A stretch of 64,000 nt of DNA, taken from assembly GCA_946807835.1 (NCBI GenBank), contig OX327693.1, positions 7,767,501-7,831,500 on the forward strand. Reading direction: 5' to 3'. How positions within the stretch are numbered: the stretch's first letter is position 1; each line of letters opens with the position of its first letter. The notes beneath the pieces are model-generated. The model was not told the origin of the DNA, made no database searches, and saw nothing but the letters and a program-made list of their open reading frames with translations. This document shows, piece after piece, positions 35,200 through 46,539 of the stretch. Position numbers and translations under genes: made by a program. The DNA comes from Ailanthus altissimus (lineage: Eukaryota; Streptophyta; Magnoliopsida; Sapindales; Simaroubaceae).

Positions 35200-38100
35200 A
35201 TGGAACAGGAAGACCCTAATCCCTCAGTTGCCCTGATCGTGGGGGTAACGGGCATGGTGGGCTTGACTTTAGCAGAAGCTCTAAAGAACCCGACAACACC
35301 TGGCAGTCCTTGGAAAGTTTACGGCGCCGCCCGGCGGCCACCTCCAAGCTGGTTCCCGTCTTCTCTCGTCGATGACTTTATCACCTTCAACGCTCTCGAT
35401 GCCAATGACACATCCCGGAAACTCTCTCCGATTTCTCACGAAGTCACCCATCTATTTTGGGTCGCTTTTCAGCTTTTGGGAAGCGAAGAAGTCAATATCA
35501 CCAGAAACTCAACCATGCTCAAAAACGTTCTGGACGGTATCCTCACGGCGGCGTCTGGAAATTCTCGACTCCGCCATGTTACTTTGCAAACAGGGACCAA
35601 ACACTACATGGGTCCGATATTTGATCCATCGCTTGCCGGCCAGCTCGTCCGCCATGAGCCGCCGTTCAAGGAGGAATCGCCAAGACTGCCTTACCCGAAT
35701 TTCTACTATGCATTGGAGGATCTGGTGGCGTCGTATTCCCATCATATAACGTATTCAGTGCACCGATCGTCTATCATAATCGGTGCATCATCGAGAAGCA
35801 TCCATAATTCTTTGCTCACTTTTGCTGTTTATGCTATCATCTGCAAGTACCAGGGCTTGCCGTTTCGATACCCAGGTAACCCTTCATCACTCGCATCCCT
35901 TTTTGTTTCTGTCCTTTCGTTTTCATCTCGTTGGTACGTATTAAAGAAAAAGTAAAGACAAAACATATTGGCATCTGCCAGGGCGGAGGAATTTAAAGAC
36001 AAAACATACTAGTTGCATCTGCCAGAAAATTTTCTAAGACAAAAGTAGTTGCATCTGCCAGATTGCAACTACTTTTGAAAATTTTCTAGCTTCTTCCAGG
36101 CTAACTACCAATATTTGCAAATTTTTGTACCTTCTGTTAGGGTGATTACCAATAATTATAATTATCTCTTAAATATTGAAAGAATAAAAGAATAAGAATA
36201 TTTTTATTTTAATATTTTTATTCAAATATTTTAAATTAATTAACAACTTTGTGTATTAAAAATACTTAATTTTATTTTAATTTATTAAAATAATTTAACC
36301 ATATAAATAAGTTGTATTTTAAATGTGTCACAATCTTATTTATTTATTTTTTTTAACACGTTATGTAATTTTATCTATTAATTTAATTACTATAATTTTA
36401 AATAAATAAACTTTATTAAAAAGACAAGGTCGCTGATTTGTTTATGGGTGAGAGCGGTACAATTTTATCTATTAATTTAATTATTATAATCAAGTCACCC
36501 ATTGATTGACAGCGGACGACCGCAACCCTTCACCATCCTATTTGATTTTTTTCTGGTCCTTTTTCTAAAAGTAATATTCCATTATTGTGTATATAATAAA
36601 AAATAAAATCTAATAATATAAAATTTGATAATTTTTATCGCTAAAGTATCATCGGTTGGCCGCCACTTTTCGAAGATGGTGGCAAGTTTTTTTTAATTTT
36701 TTATTATTGTATTTAATTTATTTTTAAAATATTTCTTAAAAATATAAACCAATTACATGATGACGCGTGTAATAATTAACTAATCAATGTTTGACACATA
36801 TTATTTTATTAAAAAATATTTTTTAATTTTTTAAATTATATTCAATTAAATAAACGGATGAGATTGCGCCACGTATTTAGTGACAGTGAACGATTGAGAT
36901 TGTATCATATGTCCAAAGTTAAATGATAAATTGATAATTGTATATTAAAATTACTATTTTCGTTCAAATTGATGACAAAAATTAATCGATTAAGGCAAAA
37001 TTGAATATTTTTTATCTAACTATGGTAAAATTATATTTATGCCCAAAATATTAGTGTAAAATTTACCTTATCCTAAGAATAAAAATTCTTTAATTTTTGT
37101 CAAGGTTCGAATCCTAAATTTAAGTTAGAAGTGCATAAACTTTACGATAAGGCAAGCATTTAAGTGTGTATTGACACGTCCAAAATATAGGAGTTTATTT
37201 TTAAGTGTAGGATTGTCGGAGTAATAAATAACCCGATAAGAACGGGGTCAATCCATAGGGAAGTAGAATTAAAATTACAAATTATAAATACTTTTAAGAC
37301 AATTAATGTAGTATAAGATGTTTGCAAATATTAATTTAATTAACCAATTCAAATAAAAGTTAAGGATAGGGAGATCCACTCTTGACATAAGAAGTAAGAA
37401 TATATTTAACTCTTTTTATAACTCAATTGGAATCCTCACACAAATGAGGTTCCAACCATAAAATATAACAATTAAAGTTCATCATCATTTATATATTGAT
37501 TAGTATTTATTTTTTTCAATTATTATACACAAAATCTTATAAATGGATTCAAGTATTTATTATATCAATTTTTATATTTGTCTATAATAAATCAAGACTT
37601 TCACTTTACAAAAAATAGTATATACACCAAATTTTGTAAATAGTTTTAATAATTTATTGTGCCAAGTATAAAGTTTCTCAATAATAAAGACTCCCACTTA
37701 GAAGAAAGGGTATTATAAATAAAATAAATACATTATATATAAATTTGCATAACTTAAGAATAAAACATTAAATTCATAAATAAGAGTTAATTATTAACTT
37801 GTCAAGAGTTTCACCCTTTCACCTTAGCATAAAGAAAATTATTTGGACATAATAAAACTAAAGAAAAAAAAAAGAAATGGAAGAATAAATAACATGACTT
37901 AATAGTAAATAAGAGAAATAATATTACAAAGAGATAATATAAAAGACAAGTGTTTTAAACTAAATTTTAACTCTCTAATTACACACTTTAGGCATAAATA
38001 AGCCACATATTTATTAAAAAATATTAATAAATCGAGACAAATTTGGAGGGAACCACTTGGATGATGAAAGTCAAGAATGGTGGCATATAATTTGCATTGA

Positions 38101-41100
38101 TTATCATTAATGCACCCACTTGATTATTTAATTCAAAATTAATGTAGTCCGAATTAGTTGTCCTTCAAAATATCAAAATTGTAAATAAGTCTCTTATCTT
38201 TTTAAATTGAGTTTTCTCATACGTATTAGATACGTATTTCAATAGTTATGAGCCCAATACTGATAATTGTTTAAATTGGGCCTGTACTGTAAATTAGTTC
38301 TGTTCTAAGCCATTTTCATTCTCTAAACACTCGATTTTCAAATGCTTTGTGAAATACAATATGTTAGCCCATTGAGTCAGCTCTTCACAGGATCATGAAT
38401 CACTCAAATTGGATCTTTAGGTAGAAAGTTATGCCCATTTTATCGAACTTACCACAAAATAGTTAAAAGATAATTATGTACAATATTATAAATATACTTA
38501 AGTTAAAAAAATTAAATACACTAGTAATACAAAATAATGATGTAAAACTTTTATTAAATGTGTAATTTCAAGTGTTCATCACATATATTATATATTTTCA
38601 CTTCATTTATTTTCTTATTTAGATTCTTAATTTTAAATTGGCGTTATGACACGTTAATTTGGGGATAAATTATTTAGCTTGATACAAAATTGGTTAAACG
38701 GGGTATTAGAGATTTGATTCAACAATTTTGTTTGAATAAGAATTGTGAAGAATATCAAATAGGAGAGTCACAAGAATTCTAGAACGTATGAGATACACAT
38801 GAAAAAATTTAGAACGTGTAGGACATGAATGGAGAAGCAAAACATGACTTGAAGACGCGAAAGAAGCGAAAAAAATACGAGGGCTAGTATAGGGCTAAAC
38901 GCCGCAACACCCAAAATAGTAAGGCACCGCTGTGGCGCCAGAGTGGGTACAATTAGTTTTAAATCTAGATTTCTGAGTTTTGGGAAGTTTTAAACTTCCA
39001 AAATAAGTGGACTCTTACTCCAATAAGAATTAGGGTTAATGGGCATGAAATAACCCATATATAAACCCTTAGGTTGAAATTAAGCATTAAGAGAGACTCT
39101 AAGAGATAGAAGAATTAGGTAAACACTAAGTGCTTGTGTGACCTAGGGTGGAACTATTGTTTTAGTGTTCATTGTTTGTAGGAGAGTAAGGGTACACTAA
39201 ACATTAGATCCTTTTTAGGGTTCTTTATTAGGTTTTTCTTTTAAATTCTCTAAGGAGTTAATAAGAGAGGCTAGGATCCTTGGATCCACTGTGGACGTAG
39301 ACAATTTGGCAGAACCACGTAAGTGGTTGTGTTGTGCTTTTTATTATATGCTTTGAATTCTTGCTATTTTTGCTTGATATCTAGGTTATTCCGTTGCACA
39401 AAGAGGTTAAGTTTAACGTTAACCTTGATTAAGGTTCTTCGCTTTAAACTAATCTCACGGGAAAAATGGCAATTCCTCTAACAAATGAGTATCAGAGTTA
39501 AGGTTCAATAATTCACATCATGGGTATTTAAACCATGGATACAATCAAGCAAAAAATAGAGAAGTTCAATAGGATGAATGACTTTAATCTTTAAGGAAGA
39601 AGGTTAGAGTTCTACTAGTGAAGGAAGAGCTAGACTCAGATTTGGAGGAAGCCAACTCCTTAACTAGCGAAGGGACGACAACCTCAAAGTCTTGGCAGAA
39701 AGATTGGGACACAATTTAGAAAAATACTTACAACACCATAATTTTAGCATTGAGTGACGAAGTATTAAAGAAAGTTGGTGATGAAGAAATCATTTTAAGG
39801 CTATGAAAGAGACTCGAGGTATAATACATAAAGAAGTATTTTGCAAATAGACTTCTTGTGAAGAAGAAACTGCATCAGTTAACTATACACGAGGGATCTT
39901 CATTGAGAGCCCACATTGACGAGTTTAACGAGATCATCATAAGTCTTTAGCAATTGAGCATTAAAACTGAGGATGAAGACAATGTCATAATCCAGTTAAG
40001 TTCATTGTCGAATAGGTATGAGAGCTTTGTGGATACGCTGGTAGCCTCAAAGGGAAAGTACACTGGAAAATGGATACTAGATTCATGGTGTACGTCTATA
40101 TGTGTCCTGACAAATCATTGTTTACCAACTACAAAGTCAAGAGAGGTAAAGCTCTAATGGAGAATAACATTACTTGTGAGATTATAGAAGTTAGTGACAT
40201 AAAGTTGAGAATGCAAAGTAGAGAAACTAGGGAGTTACATGGTGTAAGACATGTTCATAATTTAAATAGGAACTTGATATCCCTAAGCAAGCTCGATGAG
40301 GAGGGGTATTCGGTTAGAGCGAAAAAAAAAACTGAGGGTAGAGAAATGAGCTATAAGGTTTGAGAGTGAAAAGCACAATAGAGTGCTTTATGTGCTTAAA
40401 TGGATGGCTATGAGTGGCCTAACGCCAGGTGTTGGGGTAATGCAGATCACTAAGCGACATCCAAACTGTGCTCACCGAGGTGATGAGGATTGAAAAGGAG
40501 TGCATCACATCCATAACCTATGCAAGGTGCACGAATGCCTTTGGAGACCAAAGTCACTAGCCTAGAGAAAGTTAACTCATGGTGGAGACTTAACTGAACT
40601 CAACTTTAGGTGATACAGTATTGGTGTGAATCAGATCTAAAAGCCTTCTTATTTGGAGATTTTGAATCAAGGAATGGTTTATTGGAGGTTTAGTGATTTA
40701 ACAATCTTGTTTGGGTAAGAATTGGAAAGAATATTAAAGAGAAAAGTCATAAGAAGTCTAGAACGTGTGGGACACGAAAGGGGAAGCAAAACGGGACTTG
40801 AAGATGTGAAAGAAGCGAGAAAAATACGAGGGCTGGTATAGGGCTGAGCACCACGGCTCCCGGTCTTCAGCGCCACAATGCTAGAGCGGGCAGAATCAGT
40901 TTCAAATTTAGATTTCTAAATTTTGGGAAGTTTTAGACTTTCAAAATAAGTAAACTCTTACTCCAATAAGAATTAGGGTTATTAGGCACGAAGTAACCCC
41001 TATACAAACCCTTGTAAACTCTTTTGGTTGAAATTAAGCATTAAGAGAGACTCTAAAATTGAGATTCAACAATCTTGTTTGGGCAAGAATTAGGAAGAAT

Positions 41101-42724
41101 ATCAAAGACAAAAGTCATAAGAAGTCTAAAACGTGTGGGACATGAAGGGGGAAGCAAAACGGGACTTGAAGACGTGAAAGAAGCGAGAAAAATACGAGGG
41201 CTGATATAGGGTTGAGCACCATGGCTCCCGGTCCTCAGCGCCACGGTGCCAGAGCGGGCAGAATCAGTTTCAAATTCAGATTTCTAAATTTTGGGAAGTT
41301 TTGGACTTTCAAAATAAGTGAACTCTTACTCCAATAAGAATTAGGGTTATTAGGCACGAAGTAACCCCTATACAAACCCTTGTAAACTCTTTTGGTTGAA
41401 ATTAAGTATTAAGAGAGACTCTAAAAGAGAGAAGAACTAGGTAGACACTAAGTGCTTGTGTGCATTAGGGTGAAACCATTATTTGGGTATTCATTGTTTA
41501 TGGGAGAGTAAGGGTACAGTAAACATTAGATCCTTTTGAGGGTTCTTCATTGAATTTTTCTTGTAAATTCTCTAGCAAGTTAATAAGAGAGGTTAAGATT
41601 CTCGGATCTACCGTGAATGTAGACAATTTGGCCGAATGACGTAAATAATTGTGTTGTACTTTTTATTATCTGTTTTGAATTATTGCTATTTTTGCTTGAT
41701 ATTTGGATTATTTTGCTGTGTAAAGAGGTTAGTGTTCAAAGTTGAATTTGGTTAAAATTATTCGCTTCAAACTAATCTTACGAAAAAAATGACGATTCCT
41801 CTAACAAAAAAATTTCATTAATCTCGGTTGGAAAAATATATAAAATATAATCATTGTTGTAAACTTTAAGAATTCGGATAAACATTATAAAACCTTAGAT
41901 AGGCATATAACAAACTTTAAGAAGGTCTATAATAATTTCAATGTTATACCAAATATCTACCGTTAAAGAGATATTTTTAGTATACCTAGTACATTGCATC
42001 TACATATATTCATCCTCTAAACTCATCTATACGTTTATAACCATCAAATATAACAATTTTAATAATTTAAAAAAAAACCATTAATAAATAGCAAAAGATT
42101 AGATAAGTGTACCAATAGGAAGGCTTTTCTTTCTCATTAATGCCAAAAATACAATGTAATCTTTCTGAAAAAAAAAAAGAAGAAGAAAAAGAAGAGTAGT
42201 ATGCTAAAAGTTTTGCTGATCCTTAATCAGTGTGATATTAAACTCCAAAATCAACTATTTTTACAGGTAACAGATACACATGGGAGCATTTTTGCGATAT
42301 GTCAGATGCTCGTGTGCTAGCAGAGCAACAAATATGGGCTGCAACGACTGATAAGGCCAAGAATCAAGCTTTTAACTGCACCAACGGCGACATCTTTACA
42401 TGGAAGAGCTTATGGAAACTGTTATCTGAAATCTTTGACGTTGAATTCATGCCATTTGATGGGAATGAAAATTTTGATGTGGCTGAGCTGATGAAGGACA
42501 AAGGAAAGATTTGGGACAAAATTGTGGGGAAACATGGACTGTACAAGACCAAGATAGAGGAGATAACTTGTTTTGAAGCTGTCAAAACTGTTTTATGTTT
42601 TGATTTTCAACATGTTAGTAGCATGAATAAGAGTAGAGAACTTGGGTTTTTCGGGTTTGTTGATACAATGAAGGGTGTTCGAATGTGGGTGGGCAGATTG
42701 AGAGATATGAAGATCATACCATAA
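35200..42724 (+). CDS. Progesterone 5-beta-reductase / iridoid synthase-like (PRISE) short-chain reductase
   Basis: A cytosolic NAD(P)H-dependent reductase of the atypical SDR family that reduces the C=C bond of enones such as steroids and 8-oxogeranial; the substrate here is unknown. Exon 1 is 35200-35875 and exon 2 is 42267-42724. The intron is CCAG|GTAAC...TTACAG|GTAAC and splits codon 226 (G|GT). Together they give 377 residues, close to the usual length of about 390, with no stop. Visible features are the dinucleotide-binding GVTGMVG (residues 15-21), AARRPPPSW (43-51), THLFWVAF (83-90), the catalytic Lys in TGTKHYMGP (Lys134) and the catalytic Tyr in YPNFYYALED (Tyr169/170). Exon 2 has YTWEHFCDMSDARVLAEQQI and ends GRLRDMKIIP. 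The 6.4-kb intron is swollen by repeats, including an LTR element at 38704-41806. Whether splicing still works cannot be seen from sequence. Confidence 0.92.
36025..36089. repeat. Hairpin in the reductase intron
   Basis: Arms AAAAGTAGTTGCA (36041-36053) and TGCAACTACTTTT (36064-36076) are perfect, around the loop TCTGCCAGAT. They extend outwards through AAAATTTTCT on both sides with small mismatches. Confidence 0.85.
36420..37080 (+). mobile_element. Dispersed repeat family B, copy B3
   Basis: It matches the right half of the B1 palindrome (ATTGACAGCG...ATTATTGTGTA) and the shared B tail (GGCCGCC, GATGGTGGCAAG, AATTAATCGATTAAGG, TTATGCCCAAAATATTAG). It lies in the reductase intron, in the sense orientation. 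Non-coding. Confidence 0.6.
38704..39483 (+). repeat. 5' LTR of copy 2
   Basis: It aligns in reverse complement with 2838-3658. Landmarks are GATTCAACAATTTTG near the start, GGATCCTTGGATCCACTGTGG near 39270, and CCTCTAACA at the end. Confidence 0.8.
39535..40375 (+). pseudogene. Copia-type gag / protease / GAG-pre-integrase remnant of copy 2
   Basis: It starts at the ATG at 39535 (MDTIKQKIEKFNRMNDFNL, then a stop). Downstream pieces are KKYFANRLLVKKKLHQLT and RAHIDEFNEIIIS, then a UBN2-like end (NRYESFVDTL) that jumps straight to the protease-like GKWILDSWC. Compared with copy 1, about 240 bp containing the zinc knuckle is missing. A GAG-pre-integrase-like stretch follows (ELHGVRHVHNLNRNLISLS). 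It retains the RLWKRLEV-type segment (with a stop) that copy 1 has lost. Many stops and frameshifts; non-functional. Confidence 0.8.
40680..41806 (+). repeat. 3' LTR of copy 2, with internal 368-bp tandem duplication
   Basis: The 5' part of the LTR is present twice: 40693-41060 and 41061-41428, period 368. Only the second unit continues into the rest of the LTR, ending CTAACA at 41806. Without the duplication the length is about 760 bp, matching the left LTR. Confidence 0.85.
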
Positions 42725-44155
42725 AGAACACACACAAGATGAGGTGTAATCCTTTTATATTTAGGTTGAGTGTGACTGTATGTATGAATTATTTAACAGT
42801 ATTTTTTCAGAAGTTTGTGTTTGATTGATCAAAATGTTAGAAAACAAGCAAATATTACGAATTGCATTAATTTGAAGAATTGCAAAATAAACAAATTTTC
42901 CTATTGAGCTCTTATTTATAGTTACCATTTTGTGACAAAGCATGACTGAATTGAATTAGGATCATATCTTGATCTTAGTAACATGTACGGTGATTAGTAA
43001 TAAAAATAAAAAATAAAATGTTGTTACCACACATAATTAATAATGGACTCACATAATTTTTTTTATCCAAGTCCATATAAGGTAAGATAAAAGAGAATTC
43101 CTTTAAAAAAAATGTTTGGACATTATTTTCGGTTAAAAGCCTAACCCAAACGTGATAAGGGAAGTGTAAGTGCTCAATTAGGCAAGTCCAATTTTTGCTT
43201 CATCTAATTCAAACGATTCATGCAATGGGAAAAGTCATCTCATTAAAGCTAGATTCCCCTATGTTGGAGGGCTAGCCTGACCTTACATTATGGGTAATTG
43301 TTTTCCTAGGCTTGTTATTGTTATGGCTGATCTAATGTTTGTTACACAAGAGAAAATATGAATAGATATAAAAGTTAAGGGAGTAAGCCCCCATTCCTCG
43401 ATTAAGTTTGAGTGAATGAGTTTTGTTGGGCCTTCTGTAGTCAACAGTCGGGTTAGAACTCCGATTTGGTTGTGCAAAAATTGAGACTACGTAGAAAGTA
43501 GGGTTAACACTGAGTCCGAGCTAGTAGACCTGAGGAGACCGAATGAACACAAGAAACACGATGTCATGTGGCTGGCGCCAACGGATAACAGCCTTTCAAC
43601 ATTTAAGTTAGGTGGCTAATGAATGGTGAATATTCCCTAGCATTTTTTCCTTAGAGAGAGTATCAATTTCTCATAGAGAATGAAGAAGTTTTCTCTTACT
43701 AGAGTTGTTTTGATTTTTAATTCTCTCTTACCACTTTTAAAATTAGAGATAAAACTTGTGTTTAAAGGGTGCCAGCTTAGAGATTTTTCCTCAAGGATGA
43801 GACATGGTGAATTACAATTAGAGGGCCATCCATATTATGAGGGGTATTTTGAAGAACTTGCTCAAAGCGGGTAAGAGGTAAGTAAACCTCCTTTGACATT
43901 TGAAGTACTAGTTATATTTGTGATTTGTCATTTTCTAGAGTAGTCAGTTCGAGTTAGTAAACCTAGGAGCTTTGAGGGGTTGTCTGACTCTGTCTCCTTG
44001 AGTTTAGCAGATTCAATGCTGAGCTTCCTCAATAAGTCTAAACAGCTATATTAACAGTGTCAGTAGGAGACAAGGTTGTGGTGTATGCTGATGTGGATGT
44101 TAATCATTGGTTCTTTATAGATTTTCTTACTTGACCTTATCTTTAGGTTTAGCAA
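42725..44155. other. Spacer downstream of the reductase gene
   Basis: The first ~150 bases are probably the 3' UTR of the reductase. 43100-44150 has intermediate GC, short frames without recognisable content, and no defined repeat. It may be old retroelement DNA. Confidence 0.45.
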
Positions 44156-45364
44156 TTTGATGATGTGGCGTGTTGTTTATACTAAGCGCAAGTGCATGCT
44201 ATTGAGAACAAATAATATAATAATGAGTTGAGTGTCAATCCAACGAGGAATTATTATTATTCTTAACCAAGTACTAAAATTGTGTCTTCTTACAATTATT
44301 CAGACAAATGATAAATTTGATTTGTTTATATTAAAACTAAATACTAAATCTATAAATCAATCCTAATTGTGCAAACAGTGTAAAGCACAATCACTATATG
44401 AAAAGTATCTAGAATTATAGCTATCCCTCGATATAAATTCATTATCCTATTATTAATCATTCAATTTAATTATTGGCCACAACACATATTTCATTACAAG
44501 TCTCTTTTAATAATCGAGTGATTATACCTTGGTTTATCAAATTCCTATATTCCTATAGTAATTCAAATAAATCAAGGTTTATTATAAATAAGTTATATTG
44601 ACCATACATGTCATATAAGTATATTCCTATCATATATCGAAAACTTAAAAATATTACTCCACAATCATGCATCAATTTGTTTAGGTCTAAACAATAAGAT
44701 GCATTTTTCAAGTTTATTCTAATGTTCTATGATCATTCAATCACTATTCCTAACATATTGAAAACGTTAAGAACAACACAATTTAAATAATAAATTGAAT
44801 TTATAATAATGAGAATCAAATAATTCAATTAAGTCCACATATTAAGTTTAAAATTATAATCCTAGATAATAAAATTAAATCAACATAACAAGAGTTTAAA
44901 GGTTAAATAATAATAATAAAATATGATACAACTAATCCTAAACTGAATTTATGAAGACAGAGCCCTTTAGTCAATCCGTGGCCTTGGTTGAATCCTCTAA
45001 AGATTAGTCAAATGCTCTTGAATGTGTAATCCCTCTTCAAAATAGCTTGAAATATTATTTTTGCACAATGTAAATATGATTTCTGGGTTAGGAACATGTT
45101 AGAATTGAGAGAAAATGAGTTATGATTATGTTAGGGACGAAATTCTCTCTTTAGAGGCGTATTTATAGAATCGACTACAATGATTTTGATCGTGCTACAG
45201 TGACTTGACCGTTGCAAGCCGTTGCTATAGTTCTTAATAGTAATTTAACCATTGCGCAATGATTTAACCATTATTGAACAGTGCCATTGATACAACCATA
45301 AACAGTTTAGCGCTACAGTAGCCAAATCACTGTTCATCATTACTGTAGCGAATTAATATAGCAA
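44156..45364. repeat. Unassigned non-coding repeat-like segment
   Basis: It opens with GAGTGTCAATCCAACGAGGA, resembling in style the segment at 37230-37260 (GGGGTCAATCCATAGGGA), and continues as AT-rich DNA. Near 45170-45350 there are several partly repeated pieces containing GCTACAGT and AACAGT. It is probably part of a non-coding retroelement region. I cannot assign a family. Confidence 0.35.
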
Positions 45365-45870
45365 TTTTTCTTTTTTTTTGTAAACTCGACAAAGCAAAAA
45401 CTTTATTAATAAACTTAAGTGAAAATAGACTTACAATCAAAGATGGTCATTAAACGACTCATCCTTAAGAGAAAAGATAAACTACCCAAAAGAGAGTAAG
45501 AAAACAAATAGGAAACACAAACTCTTAAATAAATATAAACTAATGAAACTTGTAATTAGGCAATCCATTTGCATCTCTAACATCCTTTATAACATCTTTC
45601 ATCATACATTCTAAACCTAAATCATTAATAGAAAGAATGGGTTGAGCTAGCTATTTATGATGCCAAAAATTAATTAAAGTCTCATTATCAATAATCCACT
45701 TTGTCCCTTTATGAAAATAAGAAAAAACATATTTAAAGCCATTTCAAATAGAAGAGTAAAGATACATCTTTCTTATATCCTGAAAGTTATATTGCTTATT
45801 TATGAAGTCTAAGCAAAAAGTATCCGCTGGTGGATATCCCAAAAAGATTTAAGAAGACAAGCTAATTTAT
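45365..45870 (-). mobile_element. 5'-truncated LINE 3' end
   Basis: The minus strand reads SIWNGFKYVFSYFHKGTKWI, then ETLINFWHHK, a stop, and LAQPILSINDLG. This resembles the linker between the reverse transcriptase and zf-RVT regions of plant LINE ORF2. The end toward 45365 is an A-run on that strand (T-run at 45365-45379 on the plus strand), consistent with a poly(A) tail. It is a short, old insertion unrelated in position to the 28-34-kb LINE. Confidence 0.6.
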
Positions 45871-46535
45871 ATCTCAATTGATGTGTTACTAATCAGTAAC
45901 AATCGCGTGTTAATAATTGTTAAATTTTTAATTCTCATTAATAAAATAGTTGTACAACGTCAATCAATAATGAACATGTTAAATACCACATCATTAATAA
46001 TGTAAATTTTGTATCCCATCTTCATAAATCTAGCATTATTTTTTAGTTTAAAATTAAATGGCATAAAATTTGTATCCCATCTTTATTATTGTTTGAGTAT
46101 ACCCCTATTTAAGAAGTAAATTTTATATCTTCAGATGTGAAAGTGATCTTTAATACTGAGTAATTCATCATAAGTCTCTCGAATATCAGCAGCCATTACT
46201 TTTACTGTCTTACCATATATCAATGGCATAAAGAGTTGTTTGACGAGCTTTTTGGGTGTTGGAATTTAGGTTTAAAATTATGTGACCGAAAATTAGAATT
46301 CAGAAAGTCAGAAAAAATTTTTACAGTAAGATTGTATATTGCCTAATTATAAAATACCACGTGGTATTTTTTATTTTTTAAAATAATAATTAAAAAGTCA
46401 AAATTTTCAATTCAATTGTAGTTTTTAGTTAAATTGAACTGTATTCAAATTGAACCTATTGATTTGGGTCAATTTTTTCCGTTACCGATTAATTTTATCC
46501 ACCCTTAACCAACAACCCTCACTTCAAAATAATTG
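45871..46535. other. AT-rich spacer, no gene seen
   Basis: No coding frame or defined repeat. Confidence 0.5.
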
Positions 46536-46539
46536 TATT

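Larger units (their letters stand above)
35876..38703 (+). other. Reductase intron, 5' part: hairpin, B repeat and unassigned non-coding repeat
   Basis: After the splice donor come three short repeats of GCATCTGCCAG (35970-36060) and a hairpin (36025-36089). B-family copy B3 (36420-37080) follows. 37180-38650 is AT-rich non-coding DNA opening with TCGGAGTAATAAATAACCCG and GGGGTCAATCCATAGGGA, a style common in non-coding parts of plant retroelements. No coding frame was recognised. Confidence 0.55.
38704..41806 (+). mobile_element. Non-autonomous Copia-type LTR element, gag-only (copy 2)
   Basis: Same family as 528-3658, here on the plus strand inside the reductase intron and in the gene's sense orientation. 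The left LTR is 38704-39483. A decayed primer-binding site lies near 39486-39500 (GAGTATCAGAG). Gag-derived sequence is 39535-40370. The right LTR is 40680-41806. As in copy 1, coding homology ends after the GAG-pre-integrase-like region and passes directly into the same non-coding tail (GCAAGGTGCACGAATGCC). LTR ends are degraded (TATT at the start, CTAACA at the end) and I found no convincing target duplication. The right LTR carries an internal 368-bp duplication. Confidence 0.82.

Noticed and set aside
35372..35749. Overlapping 125-codon and antisense 78-codon ORFs in reductase exon 1
   Set aside because: Alternative frames of a clearly recognised exon.
40679..41244. Two similar 63-65-codon minus-strand ORFs (MALKTGSRGAQPYTSPR and MALRTGSHGAQPYISPR)
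   Set aside because: They look like a small paralogous protein pair, but the pair is simply the 368-bp LTR duplication read in the antisense frame.
38699..41811. Target duplication for the second Copia copy
   Set aside because: The bases outside the LTRs (CGGGG on the left, AAAAA on the right) do not match. The ends are too decayed to define a duplication.
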